Positions 7,574-17,411 are shown, counted from the first letter of the stretch. The stretch is 51,528 nt of DNA from an uncultured Lachnospiraceae bacterium (GCA_944380315.1 CALWHG010000012.1:1-51528), one strand, 5' to 3'. Program-made: numbers and translations. Notes: generated from the sequence alone by a model not told the origin.

Positions 7574-7807
7574 TCAGCTCATTTCTAATATAAGATCGCA
7601 AAGATCTTCAACGGTCACGACCCTTCTAAGATTTCTTGGAGATATCCTGATATTAAATTCTTTCTCCAGTCCGCTCAAAAGATCCATGGCCTCAATAGAG
7701 GATATTCCATCCTCACCTAAGAGTTCCATCTCAAGATCGATATCATCTCTGTCTATTACATTTTTTAAATGCTCGAGGACTAATTTCTCTATCATTTCTC
7801 TGTCCAT
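7574..7807 (-). CDS. Acyl carrier protein
   Basis: A 77-residue four-helix carrier protein. The phosphopantetheine site is in GEDGISSIEAMDLL; the serine aligned with the family's Asp-Ser-Leu motif is kept, but the Asp before it is Ser and the Leu after it is Ile. Short, acidic and stand-alone, it fits a dedicated carrier such as DltC rather than the housekeeping fatty-acid ACP. It is flanked by the ligase gene and the membrane acyltransferase gene, which supports a relay: ligase to carrier to membrane acceptor. Confidence 0.85.
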   Translation of the reverse strand: MDREMIEKLVLEHLKNVIDRDDIDLEMELLGEDGISSIEAMDLLSGLEKEFNIRISPRNLRRVVTVEDLCDLILEMS

Positions 7808-7823
7808 ATCTTCCCCTTCATTA

Positions 7824-8888
7824 TTATCTCCTCAGGCAATTACGCCTGGCCTGTATCAGCCTGTTTAGTGCTTCACATATCACTACTATCAGTAATATCC
7901 TGAGTACGTACAAAACTATTCCAATCAATATTGCTGTCCCCAGAGTATAACTTCTGAGATCTCCTGTCTCATACCATGGAAGAGCCAGCATTTCTACTCC
8001 ATGCACACACAGGATATACAAAGAGTATCTTCCAATATACTCAAGAAAACTTATCCCCGGAAACTCTATTTCAGCAAATCCGCTTATGACATATGCTCTC
8101 AGGAGCATTACTGATACCACGATTCCTGTTATATAGTCAAGCATCCAGTATCTATATATATTATCTCCTACATTGGCTTCAGAAAACACAGATCCCCATA
8201 TAAATAAGACAACTGATGTTATACAAAACACAGTACCAAGAGGCTTATACAGTTGTTTCCTTTTCTTTAAAAGCCTCCCTGTTTCCAGAAATCCTAAAGA
8301 AGCGCAAGACTGAACGATAAACCAGGGGGCCTGCATCCTCTCCACATCCGGAAATGATACTGCTGTTATGGTAACAAGCCAGATCAAGACCGTACGTAGC
8401 TTTTCATTTTTGATCAGAAAGATCAGCTGAAAAATAATACCACCTAAAAACATGGTAGGAAGAAACCACAGAGCTATTACTGAGACTGCAGATATACCGA
8501 AGATCTCCATATTCCTTACACATCCAAAAAGTCCTCCAGCTATGATCACTGTGGCTCGTTGAGGATACAAATCTCTGATCAAAGCACCAGTAAGCAAATT
8601 CAACATAGCAGCTGCAATGACAGAAATTCCATACGGTACCAACAGAAGTCTTGCCTGACGTCTGATATACATTTTTAAGGATCTTGCAGGGTGAAAATCA
8701 TATCCTGTAATAATAAAGAACAAAGCAATCGGTACTACTTGGTATCTCAAAAGATTCTGCGCTATAAGATCAAGTCGCTCAGATCCAGTCAATACATCTA
8801 TCATATGCAGATGATGTGCAAAAATAACCATGATCATGAGTATACCCTTCAGCACATCAAACATTCCAATATAGTCTCTTTTTTCCAT
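7824..8888 (-). CDS. Membrane acyltransferase, family 3
   Basis: A 354-residue polytopic membrane protein with about ten hydrophobic segments. It opens with MEKRDYIGMFDVLKGILMIM and FAHHLHMID, the signature N-terminus and histidine region of acyltransferase-3 proteins (as in OatA N-domains and O-acetylases of surface sugars). These move acyl groups across or at the membrane onto polysaccharides. The ATG at 8888 was chosen; a TTG 11 codons earlier is in frame. The gene overlaps the end of the glycosyltransferase upstream and leads into the carrier protein gene, so it is a likely acceptor for the carrier-bound group. Confidence 0.8.
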   Translation of the reverse strand: MEKRDYIGMFDVLKGILMIMVIFAHHLHMIDVLTGSERLDLIAQNLLRYQVVPIALFFIITGYDFHPARSLKMYIRRQARLLLVPYGISVIAAAMLNLLTGALIRDLYPQRATVIIAGGLFGCVRNMEIFGISAVSVIALWFLPTMFLGGIIFQLIFLIKNEKLRTVLIWLVTITAVSFPDVERMQAPWFIVQSCASLGFLETGRLLKKRKQLYKPLGTVFCITSVVLFIWGSVFSEANVGDNIYRYWMLDYITGIVVSVMLLRAYVISGFAEIEFPGISFLEYIGRYSLYILCVHGVEMLALPWYETGDLRSYTLGTAILIGIVLYVLRILLIVVICEALNRLIQARRNCLRR

Positions 8889-9933
8889 AGGCCTTTCTTT
8901 GCTCAGAATTGAATATCTCAAGAGCTTCAGCGCATTTCCTTCCTTCAGTTATTTTTTGAACCATCCTGCGGATAAGCTCAATCATGACTGATAATGGTCC
9001 CAGACACAACAGTTCATAAAATAGCCTTTGCTTATTATCAGCATGCGAGCGCCTGATCAGCAAAAATTCACAGGCTGCATATTTTATGGCTTTTGGGCTG
9101 AAAAAGCATCTGGGTCTGTTTGATTCCCTGATATCCCTGTATAGCCTTCCAAATACTTCAGGAGAAAAGATATTTCTGAAATATATGTGTTCAGTCAAAA
9201 ATCTCTTCTGCTCATGGCTCATGGTAAACAATGTATCATCATAAAATCTTGTCGCAATCTCTTGATATTCTTCTCTCTGCCTTTGCGAAGCCATAGCTGT
9301 TACCTGAGCTTCATGCATTCGATATAAAAGCAGAAACTCATCCTGAATGGCAATCTTTTCTCCCTTCAATAGCATCCTGGTCCACAGTTCCAGATCTTCA
9401 GTGCATGTATATTTTTGATCATACAAAAAAGACTCTATTACTTCCCTTTTAGCTATCACTCCACTATGATTAAGTGGATTAAAAAATAGAAATAAACCTT
9501 TTACCATCTCAGGATCACATCGTCTCAAAGCAGATACAGGATATACTTGCTCATCCTCCAATGCAAACCACTTACAACACGACAATGATATGTCATGGTG
9601 TTCTTCCATAAATCTTATCTGCTGCTCCAGACGGTCTGATCGGCTTATATCATCAGCATCCATGCGTACAATATACTTCCCTTCAGCCATCCTGATGCCT
9701 CGATTCAGGCAAAAAGCCAGTTTTTGATTTTTCTCATTTCTATATATTTTAAAACGAGCATCCTTCTGTCTGAATCTGTTCAGGATCTGCTGTGTTCTAT
9801 CCGTAGAACAGTCATCGATGATCAAGCATTCCCAGTTAGAATATGTTTGTTTAAGGATACTTTCCAATGCCTCAGACAGATATCTTTCCCCGTTATATAC
9901 ACCCATTACTACTGAGACAAACGGCCCTTTCAT
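8857..9933 (-). CDS. Family-2 glycosyltransferase
   Basis: A 358-residue GT-A enzyme. It starts with VSVVMGVYNGERYLSEALES, followed by ECLIIDDCSTDRTQ and the metal-binding DADD in YIVRMDADDISRSDR (about residues 90-104). The C-terminal part is a soluble helical region without clear membrane helices. The family transfers a sugar from a nucleotide donor to a lipid-linked acceptor in the cytoplasm. It is the only complete non-priming glycosyltransferase in the locus, so the sugar repeat may be short, or further transferases were lost or lie elsewhere. Confidence 0.9.
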   Translation of the reverse strand: MKGPFVSVVMGVYNGERYLSEALESILKQTYSNWECLIIDDCSTDRTQQILNRFRQKDARFKIYRNEKNQKLAFCLNRGIRMAEGKYIVRMDADDISRSDRLEQQIRFMEEHHDISLSCCKWFALEDEQVYPVSALRRCDPEMVKGLFLFFNPLNHSGVIAKREVIESFLYDQKYTCTEDLELWTRMLLKGEKIAIQDEFLLLYRMHEAQVTAMASQRQREEYQEIATRFYDDTLFTMSHEQKRFLTEHIYFRNIFSPEVFGRLYRDIRESNRPRCFFSPKAIKYAACEFLLIRRSHADNKQRLFYELLCLGPLSVMIELIRRMVQKITEGRKCAEALEIFNSEQRKAYGKKRLYWNV

Positions 9934-9955
9934 TCATCTTCCTCTTTTCCATACG

Positions 9956-11473
9956 TTATCTTTTTAAAACCCTTAAACATGCAGACTTAATATATGCTAA
10001 CTCCTGTGTTTTTCTATATATGACCAGGAAGGCCCCGTTAGGTACTAAAAGACATGCTGCTACTTTCAATAAAAAACCAAAAAAACCTTGCGGACATGCT
10101 CCGCATATCAAGCCTGTGATCATACCTGTTATCACAGTTACTCCGCCATAAAGGATATACTTGATAAAGTAATCGATCGGAGATCGGTTCAGCCCATAGC
10201 GATAAACTACAAAAGGCTCTATCCAGAACGGCACGAGCAGTGTGCTTATAAATGTGCCCCACAGGATCCCGTCCAGTCCCATGGCCCGTCCAAGCCATAT
10301 AGAAACTGCAAGATTTATAAGGATCTCAGGTATGGGCTTATATCTGTCCATCCAAAACAATCCCATAGCCTCCTTAGTCCTTCCGATCGGGACCCTCATG
10401 CAGAAAAAGTAAAAATTGACCACTATGATCAGTACCGTGTGCGAAGGAAGCAGGTAATCTTTTCCCAGCCAAAGACTTATAAACGGATTGTAAAGACAGG
10501 CAAGGCAAATACATCCAAAGCCAAATACCCAGGCTGAAAAGAAATTGATCTGTATAAAAGCCTGATATTTTTTCTCAGCAGATTCGCTTGCATTGAGATT
10601 TCCAATGCTTGCAGCAAGAGGCGTATATACCAGATTGATCACCGTCTCCAGCACTCGCCTGATCATGATATAATTGCTGTAAATGCCTACAGCAGATATA
10701 CTGACCAGTTTTGCCATCAATATATTGTCAGTACTGAATACCACTACAGATCCAAGCTTATGAAAGACCATGGCTCCCACATTTCGCTTTATGACATTTT
10801 TGTCAGATGTCTTTAAAGGCATGACATCCCTATCCCTAATATAAGGATACATCCTGTCAACCTGCCAGGATACCACCATGTTCTGTACCAATGTCTCAAG
10901 TATCGATATTCCAAGATACAGATAATAATTGCCCGTCTTTATCAAGACCACTATCTCCAGCACATAAGAAACAAGCTTGGCTGAAGTATGGATAACTGTT
11001 TCGACATACTTTTTCTGATCCACAAAAAGGATTGAGGCCTTGTATATAAAAAAGTATGATATACCAGTATTGAACACGTTCAATATATATATAAGTTCTA
11101 TATTAGGTATGTTCTCAGGCATCTCCTTAACAAACAGGTTAAGATATGGAGCAAGGAGACTGCCAGCCAGTATGATAGATGTTCCAACAATATAATATGC
11201 TCTTTTATAGAGAGCCATGAGTGATTTGATCTTTTCTATATCATTTCTAGCCATGGGCTCATAAAGGCTGAAAACTATGGATGTACCAAATCCAAGCTCT
11301 GCAAGAGAAAGCATGGATAGGATATCCGAAAACAGACCGTTAAGTCCCAGGTATTCCTGTCCCAATACAGAAACGAATACCCTTCTTAGCACAAAGCTGG
11401 CAGAAACAAGAAGCACCTGACTGATAAGAGCAAATTTTACATTTTTAGCAATTTGATCTACTCTTGATCTCAT
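9956..11473 (-). CDS. Wzx-type polysaccharide flippase
   Basis: A 505-residue MOP-superfamily transporter with about 14 hydrophobic helices. The N-terminus (NVKFALISQVLLVSASFVLR and YLGLNGLFSDILSMLSLAEL) is typical of Wzx/PST proteins that flip undecaprenyl-linked repeat units across the membrane. The ATG at 11473 has GGAG seven bases ahead; an upstream TTG has no such site. It overlaps the end of the polymerase gene by 29 bases. It forms the export pair with the adjacent Wzy. Confidence 0.88.
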   Translation of the reverse strand: MRSRVDQIAKNVKFALISQVLLVSASFVLRRVFVSVLGQEYLGLNGLFSDILSMLSLAELGFGTSIVFSLYEPMARNDIEKIKSLMALYKRAYYIVGTSIILAGSLLAPYLNLFVKEMPENIPNIELIYILNVFNTGISYFFIYKASILFVDQKKYVETVIHTSAKLVSYVLEIVVLIKTGNYYLYLGISILETLVQNMVVSWQVDRMYPYIRDRDVMPLKTSDKNVIKRNVGAMVFHKLGSVVVFSTDNILMAKLVSISAVGIYSNYIMIRRVLETVINLVYTPLAASIGNLNASESAEKKYQAFIQINFFSAWVFGFGCICLACLYNPFISLWLGKDYLLPSHTVLIIVVNFYFFCMRVPIGRTKEAMGLFWMDRYKPIPEILINLAVSIWLGRAMGLDGILWGTFISTLLVPFWIEPFVVYRYGLNRSPIDYFIKYILYGGVTVITGMITGLICGACPQGFFGFLLKVAACLLVPNGAFLVIYRKTQELAYIKSACLRVLKR

Positions 11474-12767
11474 GTGTTTCTCCAAATATCCTTGATCTTT
11501 CTTCAACTACTCTGTCGTCAAATCCACAGCCCATAATGAGGATAGACATGACCGTTATAAATAAAGGATACCTGAGGGTGTTGTCCGTGGCTGATACTAT
11601 AAGCGTCCAGAGCATGATACCAGCAGTGTTTATGGCCAGATCAGTCCTGTCCCCACGTCCAAAGTAGGCTGTCCTGAAAACTGTCATGGATAGGAGCCAG
11701 ATTATATATCCCCAGAAGCCTATATCAACAAAATACTGAAGAAAATCATTGTGTATCGTGTTGAGCCCCAAAAGATTTCCGTCATTTTGAAGCTGATAAG
11801 TCAAAAAGCCTATCCCATTGCCCAGAAAGGCAGGGGAAAACGTATAGTATCTTTTAGCCCATTCATATGCATCCGATCTGGACATGGTGTCGACTCCTGC
11901 CTTCTCCAGCCACTCAAATAAACCTTCGTGTACGAGTCCTACGTAAATAAGAAGAACAGCACAGGAAAATAGCATGATAAGCCCTACTATCTTCATGACA
12001 GCCCTTTTATTTCCTTTTTTTGCCCAAAGCTTAAGCAGTAAGCATACGGGCACTACAGCAAGCATAGCGATGATCGCTATTCTTTTAAATGCAGAGATAT
12101 ACAAAAATGCGGCTATCAGAAATATCGTCCAGAACAAAAAGCTTTTCCTGGGATTTATCATCATGTACATCAAGTATGCACCTACGCAGAAAGCCAGTTC
12201 ATGAACTTCTGCATTTTGGATTATGTCTCCTGTCTCACCCGCAAAGGTCCGTATAAGTATCCAAAGTTCCTGGATATAAGCGTTTACACCATATTCCAGC
12301 ATAACGCTTCCTATATAAGAGCAATAAGGTATCAATAAGGCTGCAAGATTGTACCATATGCCCTTTTCTCCAAAAATATACAGGAAAGCCCCTGCTGCAA
12401 ACACAGAAGAAAAATGATTTATAAATAGAAAATTTGAGGAAAGCCCTCTTGCTATGATCGCCGGTTCCTCCCTGTTATAAGCCCATATAAATAGAGAGAA
12501 AATGAGGAAAACAAAGGTAGGAGCACTGAAGGCCAGACAGGACTTAAATGCTGCTGCCATCCTTGGGATATCAGGTTTAACTATAAAGCAGCAAAAGGCG
12601 GAAAAGATAAGCAGGAGTGCCAGCACATGTCTGTATGTGACATACACTCCGAGATCCACATACCCATCAATCAAATAATACATAATGGATCCCAGCGCCA
12701 CAAAATATATGACTTTTATCCTGCTTTTGACCCTTTCCTCAAACATCTGAACTAATATGAACAGCAT
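11445..12767 (-). CDS. Wzy-like polysaccharide polymerase / O-antigen ligase-type protein
   Basis: A 440-residue membrane protein with about a dozen hydrophobic segments and one large outside loop. The C-terminal half has the Wzy_C pattern: SRSDAYEWAKRYYTFSPAFL, GNGIGF, and NTIHNDFLQYFVDIGFWGY, i.e. the Arg, Gly-x-Gly and His-Asn motifs. These enzymes join repeat units on the outer face of the membrane. Start at MLFILVQ is uncertain; MFEERVK seven codons later is an alternative and no strong ribosome site favours either. Confidence 0.8.
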   Translation of the reverse strand: MLFILVQMFEERVKSRIKVIYFVALGSIMYYLIDGYVDLGVYVTYRHVLALLLIFSAFCCFIVKPDIPRMAAAFKSCLAFSAPTFVFLIFSLFIWAYNREEPAIIARGLSSNFLFINHFSSVFAAGAFLYIFGEKGIWYNLAALLIPYCSYIGSVMLEYGVNAYIQELWILIRTFAGETGDIIQNAEVHELAFCVGAYLMYMMINPRKSFLFWTIFLIAAFLYISAFKRIAIIAMLAVVPVCLLLKLWAKKGNKRAVMKIVGLIMLFSCAVLLIYVGLVHEGLFEWLEKAGVDTMSRSDAYEWAKRYYTFSPAFLGNGIGFLTYQLQNDGNLLGLNTIHNDFLQYFVDIGFWGYIIWLLSMTVFRTAYFGRGDRTDLAINTAGIMLWTLIVSATDNTLRYPLFITVMSILIMGCGFDDRVVEERSRIFGETHEIKSRSNC

Positions 12768-12788
12768 CGATCATCATCTGGACTCAGA

Positions 12789-14726
12789 TTATACCCCGAT
12801 GCTCTTAAACCTCCTTGTGTTATTCATGGCTGCAGAAAGCAGGCTTCTCATGGTCCTGGAGCTGTCAGAAGAGCTTTCCGCCGCTCCTACCTCATATTCT
12901 ATCTCAGCGTTTTTCAGGAGATCCCTTTTGTCTACGATAAAGCTAAACCTATGTATCATATGATCTACAGATGCCCTGTCAGTATCTTCGATCACTGCTA
13001 TAAATTGTGCCTTTCCGTTATAAACAAAATATGATTCATCCTTAGACACTGCTTCTTTTAATGCCTCTGCAAAGAACTTTATCAGCTTATCGCCTTCCTC
13101 GCGCCCAAACAGTTTGTTGACCTCCGGCTGATTTAAGATATTTATCGCCATACATGCGACCTTATCATCAAGCAACCTGTGGTCATAGTCTTTAAGATAT
13201 GAGTCAAAGGCATTTCTGTTATTAAGTCCTGTCAGAGCATCTGTATAGAAGACATACTGGATAATATCGTTAAGTCTTCCAAGAAGTATCGCACAGCATC
13301 CGCAGATGACCAGAAGAAATACAGCTGCTATGGCTGTATAAAGCATCACGTTCAATCCCTTTTCAACGGAAACCGAAGAGAGAGTCGAGATATATGCTGC
13401 GCCAAGATACTTATTGTATTCATCATTTGTTTTTTCCGTGATGACATAAAGCTCACTGAGCTCCGTGATCAGGCCATCTATGCCCTCTTCTATCTCTGAT
13501 ACCGCATCTGCATAACTCTGATCATCGAAAGCTGAACAGGTCTTATCAGAGGCGAAGCAGGAAGATACATCTACGGTATTCATATCTGCCCCGGTTCCTG
13601 TCGACACAGACTCGGAAGAAGGTATCCCTCCGCAAATCCCAAGGCACTGTCCAAAAACCTGCAGGATATACTGACAATATGCTGAATCTATCAGTGCATA
13701 AGCTTCTGTTTGCTTATGGTCTCTCCAGCTGAAGATCAGCTTGTCATAAGTGACGGTCTGGTCTCCATCCCCGACTACATTTCCGTAGCTGTCTAACAGT
13801 TCCTTTTCATATACATCATCCAGGATATACTCATAGGTTATATTGGTATTTCCAGACTGCCTCATCTTCTCCACATAGGCATCTATAAGCACCAATACAT
13901 CCTGTATCTTTTCTTCTTCTGCATCGCCAGTTATCTGGTTATTGCTTATGCGTTCCCTGTATTTGGCCGTCAAAAGATTTTTATCCTTCGTTACCTGATG
14001 CTCTAGTATCTTGGAAAATAACTTAGATATGTCCACCGACTGAATATAATAAAATCTGTCAGTCAAATCGGAAAATGACATACCTGTTGAGGCGGCTCTG
14101 AAGTTATTACCATTTGCTGTCCTTCTTGCAAATGCTTCCAGCGTGGATTCTACACTGGAGTCTATGATCTCCATCATCTCGATATAGTCATAATTTGCAC
14201 TATTGATTTCCGTCAGAGGATTTATGGTATAACTGTTATTGACATATTGTTCAGAATAAGCCTCAAAATATACATCCAGGATTTCATCCAGTACTTCTCT
14301 GGCAAAATATTCATTTTCCTTTCCACCAGCCTCGAAGGAGATTATATAAGTCACTGGCTCATACTGATATTCCTGTCCCTCATCCAGCAGAGCCTCCTTC
14401 CTCATCTGCTCATCCTCATCGATCACCTCTTCAATAGTGATACCAGAGATAATACTGTCAACAGAATAATCTGCTTTATCCAAACCAAGATTACGTATGA
14501 CCTGTGATACTACTGAAGAAGATTTTATCTGCTCAACGTCGAGTGTCTCTCCTGTAGGAGTAAGCCCAATAGCTGCATTTTCCCCTTCATAACGTATGAC
14601 CGCGGACGCTACATAGGTCTGCATCGAAGAAAGGAAGACATACACTGCCGTAGTAAGAGCCATGCATACAATTATTATCCAAGGCAGCCATTTTTTGATA
14701 TATCTGGAAATCTGAAACTCTTTCAT
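12789..14726 (-). CDS. Wzz-like chain-length protein fused to degenerate GGDEF
   Basis: Two membrane helices (about residues 17-36 and 463-485) bracket a large extracytoplasmic domain, the arrangement of Wzz/polysaccharide co-polymerase proteins. After the second helix a cytoplasmic GGDEF-type domain begins (YTDALTGLNNRNAF, about 496-509) and runs to the end. Its catalytic loop reads NGKAQF (572-577) instead of GG(D/E)EF, and the first metal-binding Asp is replaced in MAINILNQ, so cyclase activity is unlikely. Degenerate GGDEF domains commonly act as nucleotide or protein receptors. A TTG two codons upstream (14732) could also be the start. It follows another Wzz-like gene and precedes Wzy. 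Confidence 0.8.
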   Translation of the reverse strand: MKEFQISRYIKKWLPWIIIVCMALTTAVYVFLSSMQTYVASAVIRYEGENAAIGLTPTGETLDVEQIKSSSVVSQVIRNLGLDKADYSVDSIISGITIEEVIDEDEQMRKEALLDEGQEYQYEPVTYIISFEAGGKENEYFAREVLDEILDVYFEAYSEQYVNNSYTINPLTEINSANYDYIEMMEIIDSSVESTLEAFARRTANGNNFRAASTGMSFSDLTDRFYYIQSVDISKLFSKILEHQVTKDKNLLTAKYRERISNNQITGDAEEEKIQDVLVLIDAYVEKMRQSGNTNITYEYILDDVYEKELLDSYGNVVGDGDQTVTYDKLIFSWRDHKQTEAYALIDSAYCQYILQVFGQCLGICGGIPSSESVSTGTGADMNTVDVSSCFASDKTCSAFDDQSYADAVSEIEEGIDGLITELSELYVITEKTNDEYNKYLGAAYISTLSSVSVEKGLNVMLYTAIAAVFLLVICGCCAILLGRLNDIIQYVFYTDALTGLNNRNAFDSYLKDYDHRLLDDKVACMAINILNQPEVNKLFGREEGDKLIKFFAEALKEAVSKDESYFVYNGKAQFIAVIEDTDRASVDHMIHRFSFIVDKRDLLKNAEIEYEVGAAESSSDSSRTMRSLLSAAMNNTRRFKSIGV

Positions 14727-14752
14727 CCTCAAATCGATCCTTTCAGAGCAAT

Positions 14753-16129
14753 TTACTTTTTCATCCGCTTATCCCTTGACAGCTCCACGGAAGATATATA
14801 CATGTTTACCGAAAGGAAAAACATAAAGGAAAGTCCGCCTATCAACAGTATCCTCTTTGGTAAGGAATGGTGGAGCATGGTACTGGATATAATCTGATTC
14901 ATCCTTGTAGCTGAGTATTCGATCCCTGCTGTCCTTGCCTTTTCAGCCAAGTCCATCAACTCATCGCTTATCTCTGATACCATAGTATCTATAAGTTCGA
15001 CACTTCCAGTACCTGAAGGTCCTGAAAGGGCATTTATCACATTATTGTTTGTTTCTATGCCCTTAAGATAATCGGAAGCAGTCTTACTATAGGATTCTGC
15101 TTCGACTGAAAGGGTGTCTATGCCCACCTTGGTCCTGCCCATATAATACTCACCGCTTTCATCCCAGGTAGGTACAAGCACCACCCTTGTCATTTCCTCT
15201 GCATACATGGATACGGCTTCATTTCTTATCTGGAAGGACGCTTTTGCCCTTTGCTGAGCAAAATCACTCAGACTATTATCATACCTAAGTCTCCCTATAT
15301 ACTCTTCCCTGTCCTTTGACATGCCATTCTGCAAAAGATAGGCTCTGAGATTGTCTTCTATCTGTACATCACTTATATTGATGACCTTTTCTCTTATGGA
15401 GTTGAAGGTCTCATTGTCACTCGATACGAAGCTTCCATTTTCATAAGAAAGTTCATACATATATGTGGAGATGGCATTAGCATATATCTTCAGCCTATCC
15501 ACTATATCCAGATAATCTGTATCCTTAAATTCCTTTTCAGGATCGATCTTTATATTCAGAATGTCAAAATTATCGGCATAATGGTCCATGTGGAATTCCT
15601 TATATGAATCAGCCACCAGCTGAACAACATTTTCAGCATCAAGGTGTGATGTCTTTTTATCAGCCGAAAATGTCAGGATAAACTCAGTAGAAACATGGTA
15701 GCGTGATTCATCAAAGGCATCACCCGAAACTGCCGGAATGACGGACAGGCATTCAGAAAGATCCTTTACCGTGACATTTTTCAAGGCACCTTTATCAATA
15801 GCTCTCTGAATAACCTCATCGCAGATGATGTCTGACATATTATATCTTGTGCCATTTGCATTCTGCCCCTTTGAAGCATTGTCATAATTAAGATTGATAA
15901 GGATCGAAGCCGTAGAATCCAGAGCCCCCTGATACAGTCCGGCAAAAAGCGCCATAAAGATCAGAGTCATTATCAATACTCTGAATCTGAAAAGTGGTAT
16001 CCTGAGGAAGACCGACTTCACCGTCTTTACGGAAAAGATCCTGGACTTAAAATAAAGGTTAAGGATCGCTGCCCCTAAAATGATGATGACGATAAATGTA
16101 AATAATACTATAATGGATAAACCTACCAT
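14753..16129 (-). CDS. Second Wzz-like membrane protein
   Basis: A 458-residue protein with an extra N-terminal helix (about 5-27), a helix near 50-68, a long polar and coiled outside domain, and a C-terminal helix (about 427-446) with a short basic tail. The layout and the position beside Wzy match polysaccharide co-polymerases that set chain length. It lacks the GGDEF extension of its neighbour. GGAG lies eight bases before the ATG. Both proteins share 'AENVVQLV/REVLDEIL'-like helices and may form a mixed ring; this is inference. Confidence 0.65.
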   Translation of the reverse strand: MVGLSIIVLFTFIVIIILGAAILNLYFKSRIFSVKTVKSVFLRIPLFRFRVLIMTLIFMALFAGLYQGALDSTASILINLNYDNASKGQNANGTRYNMSDIICDEVIQRAIDKGALKNVTVKDLSECLSVIPAVSGDAFDESRYHVSTEFILTFSADKKTSHLDAENVVQLVADSYKEFHMDHYADNFDILNIKIDPEKEFKDTDYLDIVDRLKIYANAISTYMYELSYENGSFVSSDNETFNSIREKVINISDVQIEDNLRAYLLQNGMSKDREEYIGRLRYDNSLSDFAQQRAKASFQIRNEAVSMYAEEMTRVVLVPTWDESGEYYMGRTKVGIDTLSVEAESYSKTASDYLKGIETNNNVINALSGPSGTGSVELIDTMVSEISDELMDLAEKARTAGIEYSATRMNQIISSTMLHHSLPKRILLIGGLSFMFFLSVNMYISSVELSRDKRMKK

Positions 16130-16144
16130 ATAAAGCTCTCCAGT

Positions 16145-17410
16145 TTAGTAGCAATTGATATCGATAACCACAAGCTCAGGCTGATTGCCTATCCTGACAG
16201 GTCCTTTGTTTGTCAATCCTGTATTGACTATCAGCGGGGCTCCATTTAGTTCATACATGCCTGCAATATAATGATCATAAAGATCATTGCTTATTTCGGG
16301 AAAAAGGATATGTTCCCCACTCGAATTTGCATAAAGACCGCCTATATATGGTATCCTCATTACTCCTCCATGGGTGTGGCCGCACAGGATCAGGTCTCCC
16401 CATATTTCTGAGTCATACATCTCAAGTATCGTGGGCTCATGACATAAAAACAGCTTGAAATGATTAGTGTCCTCTGTGAGGAAACTGCTGAATGCCTCCC
16501 CCGCATATTCCCAAAATGCTCCGGGACTCGATGTGACGACGCCAAAGATATCTATGGTAGTCTCGCCTATCATCAGTTCTTCTTCAGAGTTGAAAAGCAC
16601 ATTGACTCCCATACTTTCAAGCATGACTCTCAGATCATCATCGAGTTTATAGAACCTGCCTGAATCCCTGCTGTCCTCAGTACAGCCAAGGAGCTCATCT
16701 ACACTTTGAAGGTTCATGTCTTTTGTGCCAAAGGCTTTTTCAGTTTCATTGTTCCCGTATATGAAATATGTAGGGGCTACGGAAACAGCTTCCCGGCAAA
16801 GATCAATTACTATATCGGAAGAATCCTCGCGCCTGTCCAGCATATCTCCTGTCATAACGATCAGGTCTGGATCCAGTTCCTTTATACGTTCGATCAGCAC
16901 ATTATTGTTATCTCCATATATTGTGTTGTGAAGATCTGAAAGCTGAAGGATCCTGATACTGTCCAAAGCCTTGACAGATCCAATCTGATAAAAAGTCTCT
17001 TTAAAGCTTTTCTCCTTCGCGGCACTTTTCCAGACTATCATCGCAAGCATAAATGTCCCTGCTATCAGTAACCAGAGAACTGCCTTAAGGATAAGCTTGA
17101 ACCAGGATCCTTTTTCTTTATGCGTATCAATCTGAGACTTTGTTTTTCTCGTGCCAACCTTGCGATATTCCACATTAAGCTCACGACCTGCTGCCCACTT
17201 AAAGCTTTCTCTGACAGTATCATAGTATTCTGTCTCGAAAAGCTCCTGTGATGCTTCTGGCCTATATCCAATGATCGCTTTATCATCGGAAATCTCCAGA
17301 AGCACATATTTATCTGTCCAATTTCTGAAGGCAGCTTCAGGAAGCTTTTCCTTAAGTCTCCTGCAAACCATCCTCCAGGTCATATCGATAGCAGCCCTTT
17401 TAGTTACCAT
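16145..17410 (-). CDS. DnaA-N-like domain, membrane helix, metallophosphoesterase
   Basis: A 421-residue three-part protein. Residues about 10-85 (TWRMVCRRLKEKLPEAAFRN, W, then FETEYYDTVRESF) match the N-terminal domain of DnaA in pattern: Trp, a helix, 'aF.nW', then 'y.d.i...'. One membrane helix follows (about 106-126). The rest is a calcineurin-like phosphoesterase: LSDLH (157-161), GDMLDRR (188-194), GNNE (219-222), a CHE motif and GHTHGG, all metal ligands present. The enzyme domain should face outside. The ATG at 17410 has GGTGA five bases ahead, two bases after the upstream stop. This domain mix is odd in a polysaccharide locus; the substrate may be a lipid-linked phosphate. Confidence 0.75.
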   Translation of the reverse strand: MVTKRAAIDMTWRMVCRRLKEKLPEAAFRNWTDKYVLLEISDDKAIIGYRPEASQELFETEYYDTVRESFKWAAGRELNVEYRKVGTRKTKSQIDTHKEKGSWFKLILKAVLWLLIAGTFMLAMIVWKSAAKEKSFKETFYQIGSVKALDSIRILQLSDLHNTIYGDNNNVLIERIKELDPDLIVMTGDMLDRREDSSDIVIDLCREAVSVAPTYFIYGNNETEKAFGTKDMNLQSVDELLGCTEDSRDSGRFYKLDDDLRVMLESMGVNVLFNSEEELMIGETTIDIFGVVTSSPGAFWEYAGEAFSSFLTEDTNHFKLFLCHEPTILEMYDSEIWGDLILCGHTHGGVMRIPYIGGLYANSSGEHILFPEISNDLYDHYIAGMYELNGAPLIVNTGLTNKGPVRIGNQPELVVIDINCY

Positions 17411-17411
17411 A

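Noticed and set aside
12789-14726. Active diguanylate cyclase
   Set aside because: The catalytic loop and a metal ligand are changed, so product formation is unlikely.
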